Source: a virus. From it: 33,934 bases of DNA. Location: positions 1 to 33,934 of the IMG/VR virus record IMGVR_UViG_3300006102_000004; one strand, written 5' to 3'. This document shows positions 28,467-33,934 of this stretch, piece by piece. Position 1 is the stretch's first letter. Each line of letters opens with the position of its first letter. The notes below the pieces were generated by a model. That model ran no database searches, was not told the DNA's origin, and saw only the letters and a list, made by a program, of their open reading frames with translations. Both the position numbers and the translations under genes were made by a program.

Positions 28467-29209
28467 GGTTCTTGGCCGCAGCGTTCTTGAGCTTTGTTGC
28501 CGTCGCGCAATATGTTCCTTCGGGCAGCCACAATGCCGTGGCTGGCGGTTGTGCGGCCGGAATTGTATTCAAGACGAGTGGCACAGCTGCGGATGCGACA
28601 GGTTCTGGTCTCACCCCACCCACAATCACAGTGGCAGGATGCAACATCGGCATGGTCGCGATCATCGGCACGGCGCCTGGCAAAACTACAACTTCAATTT
28701 CAGACACATTGGCCAATACCTGGACGGCTTGTGCCTCACAGTACAGCCGCGGTGATGGCTACAGTCTGCAAGCATGGTATGCGTTCGGAAGCCAAGCAAC
28801 CGGATCGGATACGATCACGCCGACATTTTCGGGAAACGCGCAGTTCCAGTTCATAACTGTGGTTCAGTATCAGGGAGTGAAAACTACCAGCGCTCTTGAC
28901 TTCTGTAACGGCACGGCGGCTGGGACTCCAGTGTTTGTTCCGCCCTTCCAATATTCATCTCCGAGTCTTACAACCGCTCAAGCAAGCGAGTTGCTCGTGG
29001 TGGCGGCTCCCTTCGGGACCGCGGTTACCTATGTGGCTGGCGTCTTTGGATCAGGCGGGTGTACTTATCGCCTCACAGATTCATTCTCGTTTGCTGGCGT
29101 GGAAGACTGCGTCACCGGTTCGATCCAGACTGCGCAGACCGCTACGATCTTCAATTCGGCGAGTCAAAGCCCATACGCTCTAGCTGTCGTCGCTCTCAAG
29201 GCCCAATAA
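28463..29209 (+). CDS. Exported jelly-roll-like protein (paralogue of 22890 N-domain)
   Basis: 248 residues. MRFLAAAFLSFVAVAQ signal peptide. The body shares motif order with residues 25-230 of the 22890 product: SISDTLANTW, VVQYQGVKTTSALDFC, SPSLTTAQASELLVVA, SFSFAGVED, then ending LAVVALKAQ like IAVALKPSG. Two or three Cys pairs (GGCAAG, CNIG, CTYRL, EDC) suggest disulfides outside the cytoplasm. ATGA overlap with the previous gene. Likely a surface or appendage domain; not identified. Confidence 0.55.
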   Translation: MRFLAAAFLSFVAVAQYVPSGSHNAVAGGCAAGIVFKTSGTAADATGSGLTPPTITVAGCNIGMVAIIGTAPGKTTTSISDTLANTWTACASQYSRGDGYSLQAWYAFGSQATGSDTITPTFSGNAQFQFITVVQYQGVKTTSALDFCNGTAAGTPVFVPPFQYSSPSLTTAQASELLVVAAPFGTAVTYVAGVFGSGGCTYRLTDSFSFAGVEDCVTGSIQTAQTATIFNSASQSPYALAVVALKAQ

Positions 29210-29211
29210 CT

Positions 29212-32200
29212 ATGAGGAAGCTACTCTTTTGGCTGGCAGTCTCGGCCAGCGCGACCAACATCCCGATTTCGGTGCAGGCCACTTCCCAGCAGGCAGTAGC
29301 GACCTACGTATCCACAATTGCCGGTGCCTGTACGCTTGCTCTGACGGACGATTCCGGCTTAGGCGTGACGGTGTGGGACGTAGCGGCATCGAAGTTTGCA
29401 AACTCGAATCTGGACACGAGCAGAGCAGACACCAAGTATCCCATCGGAGGGGTGCTCTATCGCTCGGTGGTCCTCGGGCACCGTTCGTATGAGGTAGGAA
29501 GCGACGGCAAAATCTACAGCCGCTCCTTGCAGGCAGATGCGCACCACACGCTCACTGTGACGTGCGGCTCCGACTCCGGGACAGCGCAATTCGCCACCCG
29601 CACCATAGCTCTCGGAACCGCCTATCCCGAATTGCCGCAATACTGCTCCGGCTCGAAGACCTGGGGATACTGCCAGCCGTCCATCGATTGGACGGTCTCG
29701 GGCAAACAGATAGGCTACGTGGACCGCGTGAACGGAGCGCTCGTGAAGCGCGTATCTGGCTTCGGCGAAGACGCTAACTATCCAGGAATGCGGCCTTACC
29801 CGGACCTAAACACTGCGGGCGTGCCATTCGCCGGGGCGAAGGACCTAAGCGCGGGTTGGACCAACATCAACAACGCTCTCAGCTACCAGGGTGGCACATA
29901 CGCCACCACCACGACCAACAACGCGAAACTATTTCTCGCATTTGGGAACTACGGTTCGTTTGGTGTCATTGGCGGGATGTATGGTAACGGGCCTGGAGTG
30001 GTCGATGACTTGGTCCTACAGGCGTTCACTTCAACGTCCAATGGCACCGATACCGTTTCGGCTTGCCTCACGATAGATGGGCAGACGTGCTGGGCTGGGA
30101 CAGCGACCATCACCCACACTCCATCGACCACGCCGGCGATGGTCACGTGGGGCGATGTCAGCGGAGTGTTTCCGGCCAACCCGCGCACCTCTCCGTATCA
30201 GGCGTGGTCGATGACGTATCCGATTCCCGCGCATCTCGTAGCGGCCGCGCCGATGTCGGCAACCGTGAACGGGACAGCAGTGACCCTTGTGGGGCAAACG
30301 TTCTCCACTGGGATCACGTTCGACGATGAGTGGGTCGCTGGCGCTCCCATCAAGATTCCAACATCAAACTGCACCAACACCATCTGCACCATCGCGTCGG
30401 TGACGGATACCTCGCATCTGGTCATCAACGAATCTCAAGCGAATCTGGGAACCGTGACAGTACAACCGCTCAATGCTGGAATCCTGGTGTGGAAGGCCAG
30501 CGGGATCGGCACTCTGTCGATTAATGCCGCGTTCGGGTTTGCGTATTCGAACGGGGCAGGTGGACTCTACGGCTCCAACGGTGTCGTGGACCAGTGCAGC
30601 CGAGTCCCGACGACCACAAACGTCGACTCCAACAACGTCGCCGTCTCGCCCGCACACAACGGGTTCCTCTGCTGGTACAACCTGGAAAGCATTTTCTTCT
30701 GGGACTCAACGGCGGGCAACGCGCGCTGGATTTCCAACAACTCCTACAATGGAGTTTACTCCTCGAATGTCACCAACGCGCTTGCGGCAAATCCGTTTGA
30801 CGTCACGGACGCGAAGACTTGGTTCACCTTTTTTGACGGGACACAGTGCTGCTCGGGTAATAGTTTCTTCGGGAAAAGCACATACAACCAATCTGATTGG
30901 GTCGCTTCTCCGATCACGTATCCCGCGCAAACTCCTGTGTCCGATGTCACGTTTACGTTTCCGTTTGGCCCGCTCCTGCAAACCTCATTCAACACCTACG
31001 TTTCGGGGAGCCAATACGCCACTGGTGTATCTGCCGGTCTATGGCCGTCGTTTCCCAGTTACTTCGGGAACATTGCGGGCGGCTATGCGTTTTTCAGTGC
31101 AAAGGTGACCCAGGACACCGTTGCGTGGATTTTCCCGTACAACATCATCGGCGGCAATTGGGTTTCTCCGGCTGTCAATACCTACACAGGAAATGTTGGC
31201 TGTGTGGCTGGGCCTATTGGTTGCTCACGGTGGGCGGCATGGCACACTGGCCAGCCCGCAGTAAACAATTTGGGCTGGATGACCGCGAACCGGCTCGCCG
31301 TCAATTCCCCTGGCTCGACTTCCGGCCCCTACCTGATCCCCATCTCGCAGGTGTGGCGGTCGACCGATGGCGTGACGGGAAGCGGCTCCAACGGAGGCTG
31401 GGACACCAATACCTGCGTCCCGGACCAGACCAATTCCAAGAGTTGCGCATCGGGCAATGGTGGTGTCGTGAACTACGCCTATACCTGTCCAGGGGGAACG
31501 TCGGCCTATCAAATCTTGACGCAGCCTCAAGCGAACCTGATTCTCACTGCTGGAGGCGGGACCCCGCCCTCCGTGTTCTACGGCTCAAACAATTGCATCC
31601 AAATCAGAGCGTCCGGGGAACCGTGTGAAGCGTCTCCAGCGACTGGAGAGCAGACCACCTTTGGGACTTGTTCCTGGGACGGGACGAAGGCAAAACTAGT
31701 GGACATCGCGGTCGGCGATTACATCACCGATCCGGTGGATAGCTCCGCATCCCCTACCAACCCGTGCCGCAACTGCGAAATGATGCAGGTGATCTCGATC
31801 AGCGGAAGCTACCCGAATAAACTCATTTGGCTTTATAGGATGAATCTGCCGCCCGATACCACGGGGAACGCTGTGCCGGGGAAACTGGCGCACCTGAACG
31901 CCTGGAGTCCACGGACTTCTCCCGCCGATGGAGATGGCGCTACGTGGTGGCTGGATTTCTCCAATCCAACTGGCGGCTGGCATCCCGATGCCTCTTTCGG
32001 CAATGCCCCCCATGGCTCCTTGACAATCCAAACTCCGCTGGCCAACGCGCTGTTCTCCTCGGGCGGGGCAGGCGGCGGACAATCCAGCCTGCGCTCAGTT
32101 GTCACCGTCGCCGACATCGGTACCACCAACAATCTGGTAACAATCGGGTACGGCCAAAACTTCAACGGTTACAATTACAACCTTCCTTTCCTCGAGGACT

Positions 32201-33174
32201 ACAACGGTGGCACCGCATGGAACGCGAATGAATCACGTCGACGGCTCGTGACGGGTTACCGCACACCGCAGACAGGCGGAGCCGGACCTGGGCAGTTATA
32301 CTCCGTCACTGCCACACTGGTGGGCGGGGCTGGGCACACTCATGTCTATCTGATCGGAGCGCCTCCGGGCACCACATTCAATTTCAAGTCTTCTCCATGG
32401 CACGGCGTAAGCGGTCGCTGGCTCTTGCAGGACATCAGCGGTCCGAGTTCGTCCATCACGGATTCGACACCACAGAGCTTCTGCTACGCCTATGCCGCCA
32501 ATCAGTGTGTCTCGGGAAGTTCCCAAAACGCGCTCTACGTCAACGCTCCCTACATTGAGCCATCCAACACCTGCTGGGGCCAAGCTTGGGACCCGAGCTA
32601 TCCGTGCGTCGTGCCGACCACTGGCGTCTTCGGGCAAGCCATGGTATACAACGGATATGACGCAGACCCGGCTGGAATGAATTTCCTGCGACTCACCGGA
32701 TTGTTCAACCCGCCCTATCTGAGTGCGGGCTTCGAGGCGATAAAGCTCACGCCGGATGGCCGCTGGGGGTTCTACAAGGGATGGAACCCAGAGGGATTCC
32801 GAAGCGAGATTTTCGCCGTGAAGATTCCGAACATCCAACAGGATACGCTCAACCGAACGACGTTTCAACTTACGCCGGTGACCCTCGCGGCGGGCGCAAA
32901 CGCACTTATCCAATTCGGCTACGATTCCAGTTTCCGCTGCCATGGAGTTAGCGACAGCGCGGGGAACTTCATCTCTGGCTACAACGACTCGTGCTACACG
33001 GATGGGACCGGTGCTCAGCCATTCACGTTCTCGCAGGAAGCGACGAACTATACTTCGTGCGGGTCAGGTTGCACTATTCAAATTCCGGCGATCAGCGGCC
33101 GGCTGCTCTACTACCGTGTGCGGCGCTCGAATGGATACGTCGGGCCGACCATCGGACCCGTGCCGATACCCTGA
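29212..33174 (+). CDS. Giant (1320-aa) exported protein of unknown function
   Basis: ATG 29212, two bases after the previous TAA. MRKLLFWLAVSASA begins with a signal-like segment. The body is Ser/Thr/Gly/Asn-rich with many aromatic residues and paired cysteines (e.g. GTCSWDG, CSGSKTWGYC, TNTICT, NPCRNCE), short Ig-like segments (TIAGACTLALTDDSGLGVTVW, ITHTPSTTPAMVTWGDVSG) and repeated WxxGxxx motifs. C-terminal QIPAISGRLLYYRVRRSNGYVGPTIGPVPIP closes it. No catalytic motif or family recognised. Size and Cys content suit an extracellular adhesin or tail-fibre-like protein that folds outside the cytoplasm. The exact signal cleavage is unclear (no A/Q site; ATN). Confidence 0.55.
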   Translation: MRKLLFWLAVSASATNIPISVQATSQQAVATYVSTIAGACTLALTDDSGLGVTVWDVAASKFANSNLDTSRADTKYPIGGVLYRSVVLGHRSYEVGSDGKIYSRSLQADAHHTLTVTCGSDSGTAQFATRTIALGTAYPELPQYCSGSKTWGYCQPSIDWTVSGKQIGYVDRVNGALVKRVSGFGEDANYPGMRPYPDLNTAGVPFAGAKDLSAGWTNINNALSYQGGTYATTTTNNAKLFLAFGNYGSFGVIGGMYGNGPGVVDDLVLQAFTSTSNGTDTVSACLTIDGQTCWAGTATITHTPSTTPAMVTWGDVSGVFPANPRTSPYQAWSMTYPIPAHLVAAAPMSATVNGTAVTLVGQTFSTGITFDDEWVAGAPIKIPTSNCTNTICTIASVTDTSHLVINESQANLGTVTVQPLNAGILVWKASGIGTLSINAAFGFAYSNGAGGLYGSNGVVDQCSRVPTTTNVDSNNVAVSPAHNGFLCWYNLESIFFWDSTAGNARWISNNSYNGVYSSNVTNALAANPFDVTDAKTWFTFFDGTQCCSGNSFFGKSTYNQSDWVASPITYPAQTPVSDVTFTFPFGPLLQTSFNTYVSGSQYATGVSAGLWPSFPSYFGNIAGGYAFFSAKVTQDTVAWIFPYNIIGGNWVSPAVNTYTGNVGCVAGPIGCSRWAAWHTGQPAVNNLGWMTANRLAVNSPGSTSGPYLIPISQVWRSTDGVTGSGSNGGWDTNTCVPDQTNSKSCASGNGGVVNYAYTCPGGTSAYQILTQPQANLILTAGGGTPPSVFYGSNNCIQIRASGEPCEASPATGEQTTFGTCSWDGTKAKLVDIAVGDYITDPVDSSASPTNPCRNCEMMQVISISGSYPNKLIWLYRMNLPPDTTGNAVPGKLAHLNAWSPRTSPADGDGATWWLDFSNPTGGWHPDASFGNAPHGSLTIQTPLANALFSSGGAGGGQSSLRSVVTVADIGTTNNLVTIGYGQNFNGYNYNLPFLEDYNGGTAWNANESRRRLVTGYRTPQTGGAGPGQLYSVTATLVGGAGHTHVYLIGAPPGTTFNFKSSPWHGVSGRWLLQDISGPSSSITDSTPQSFCYAYAANQCVSGSSQNALYVNAPYIEPSNTCWGQAWDPSYPCVVPTTGVFGQAMVYNGYDADPAGMNFLRLTGLFNPPYLSAGFEAIKLTPDGRWGFYKGWNPEGFRSEIFAVKIPNIQQDTLNRTTFQLTPVTLAAGANALIQFGYDSSFRCHGVSDSAGNFISGYNDSCYTDGTGAQPFTFSQEATNYTSCGSGCTIQIPAISGRLLYYRVRRSNGYVGPTIGPVPIP

Positions 33175-33178
33175 ACAC

Positions 33179-33418
33179 TCAAGGCAAAAGGCGTAGCATG
33201 GACATGACCTCTACCGCGGTGTAGCCGCTTAATTCAGCCGGACCGATCTTCCGAAACGCCATAATCCCAGCCTCTCTCATCGCGGCGGCACCGCGCTCAA
33301 AAGCAGCTCGTTCACCGACTGACGCCCGCCGCTTCTTCAGTGCGCGCCAGTTGCGCATGTATTCAGCGCGACCAGGCGCTTCCAGTTTGTCACGTGACAC
33401 CTCTTTGATATAACACAT
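33179..33418 (-). CDS. Small basic phage protein, minus strand
   Basis: 79 residues from ATG 33418. AEYMRNWRALKKRRASVGERAAFERGAAAMREAGIMAFRKIGPAELSGYTAVEVM is helical; proteins with this YMRxWRxxKKxR...FRxIG..ExxGyTAxE layout are small, phage-associated and of unknown function. It is placed between the 29212 gene and the divergent 33446 gene (27 nt apart). It contains the palindrome TGTCACGTGACA (33388-33399). Confidence 0.55.
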   Translation of the reverse strand: MCYIKEVSRDKLEAPGRAEYMRNWRALKKRRASVGERAAFERGAAAMREAGIMAFRKIGPAELSGYTAVEVMSMLRLLP

Positions 33419-33445
33419 TCACGGGTTTATGTTTGAAAGCAAAGC

Positions 33446-33934
33446 ATGGCGAAACTCAGCAAGGGGTTTGAAGTTGTTGCGCTGAAACTCCAGGAAGCCG
33501 ACGAACTCTCCCACAGCGACCTTGCGCGCTGGCTCTCCGATGCGGCTCGCGACATGGACGCCTACATCTGCGATATCTACGGCGACTCGGAATCGGGCGA
33601 AGTCATTCTTTCGGTTGGCGGAGATTTGAAGCGCGTTCCCTACGAAATCAAGCAGGTGAACGGGGCGTCTACCGCAAGCCTCGACATGGAGAATGCGGAA
33701 GACGTGCTGCCGGTGACCAGCTACGTCCCCGAGGCTGATGAGGAAGATCACTACGCGGGCATGAGTGAATCGTTCAAGCGCAAGAACCTCTACACAGTGC
33801 TTCCGCTGTACGAGCGGTTCATCAGCAAGGACGAACGCAACGCGGCCGACGCCAGCGACTTCGCCGGCAAGGGGAAGTCGTTTCCGATTCTCAAGCCAGC
33901 CGACGTGATGGCGGCGGTTCGTTCGATGGGGCGA
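33446..33934 (+). CDS. Head-assembly-associated protein, N-terminal part (runs off window)
   Basis: The ATG at 33446 opens a frame of 163 codons that continues past the end. Sequence: AKLSKGFEVVALKLQEADELSHSDLARWLSDAARDMDAYICDIYGDSESGEVILSV, then an acidic MENAEDVLPVTSYVPEADEEDHY, and FISKDERNAADASDFAGKGKSFPILKPADVMAAVRSMGR. The last block (DFAGKxxSFPIxKPxDVxAAVRxxGR) is a domain found in phage prohead/scaffold-type proteins. Capsid genes presumably follow outside the window. Confidence 0.5.
   Translation, partial: MAKLSKGFEVVALKLQEADELSHSDLARWLSDAARDMDAYICDIYGDSESGEVILSVGGDLKRVPYEIKQVNGASTASLDMENAEDVLPVTSYVPEADEEDHYAGMSESFKRKNLYTVLPLYERFISKDERNAADASDFAGKGKSFPILKPADVMAAVRSMGR

Noticed and set aside
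32296-32943. Long minus-strand ORF within the 1320-aa gene
   Set aside because: Shadow frame in GC-rich coding sequence.
1-33934. tRNA or rRNA genes, insertion sequences, integrase or att sites
   Set aside because: I looked for transposase or integrase motifs, terminal inverted repeats and tRNA-like arms and saw none that could be supported.

Overview
The window is a 33.9 kb stretch of a tailed-phage genome (a free phage or a prophage; no integrase, attachment site, tRNA or rRNA was seen). Direct evidence is a small and large terminase pair, a portal protein, a Mu gpF-type minor head protein, tape-measure and baseplate-like tail genes, an amidase endolysin, an SSB-like protein, a Gp157-family protein and a lambda-O-like replication gene that carries iterons. 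The sequence is moderately GC-rich. Many exported proteins end their signal peptide at A/Q or G/Q, and there is a DUF4236 protein. This style suggests an Acidobacteriota-like (Bryobacterales/Solibacter-type) host, but that is inference only.

Layout. Positions 1-4532 hold the end of a tail module: tape-measure C-terminus, baseplate hub-like protein, and a tail-fibre-like protein with a signal peptide. Positions 4537-8540 hold an early/accessory block with a parS-like palindrome, a ribbon-helix-helix regulator, an SSB-like protein, Gp157, and an opposite-strand DUF5131 moron that appears to have cut off a ParB-like gene. Positions 8542-10225 are terS and terL. Positions 10267-12873 hold a pentapeptide-repeat protein, two glycosyltransferase-like genes, small Cys-rich genes and DUF4236. 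Positions 12870-16308 hold an opposite-strand membrane/coiled-coil gene, a PD-(D/E)XK (VRR-NUC-like) nuclease and the O-like replication gene with an internal iteron array. Positions 16334-18391 hold small, possibly lysis- or virion-linked genes, a strong terminator and the amidase. Positions 18381-19918 hold an FkbM methyltransferase and a glycosyltransferase. Positions 19924-33934 hold the portal, a run of secretory-signal proteins, a SixA-phosphatase/gpF fusion, a 1320-aa exported protein, and the start of a head-assembly-like gene that runs off the end. Both ends cut through structural genes in an order (head assembly at the right end, tape measure at the left end) that fits a circular or permuted genome whose capsid/tail-tube segment lies outside the window.

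Control. At least eight copies of a 12-bp palindrome-like box (consensus ACTnGCGCnAGT) sit on sigma70-like promoters in front of seven transcription units. Four of these promoters place the -10 box 6-9 nt before the start codon with no Shine-Dalgarno sequence, so those mRNAs are predicted to be leaderless. The ribbon-helix-helix protein, itself behind such a box, is the best candidate for the binding protein. Long runs of ATGA overlaps indicate translational coupling within modules.

The least expected elements are the SixA-gpF fusion, the set of at least seven phage-encoded proteins with N-terminal export signals, the near-consensus parS site, the operator/leaderless-promoter network, the iteron origin inside the replication gene, and a 35-bp piece of terS repeated out of frame inside another gene.
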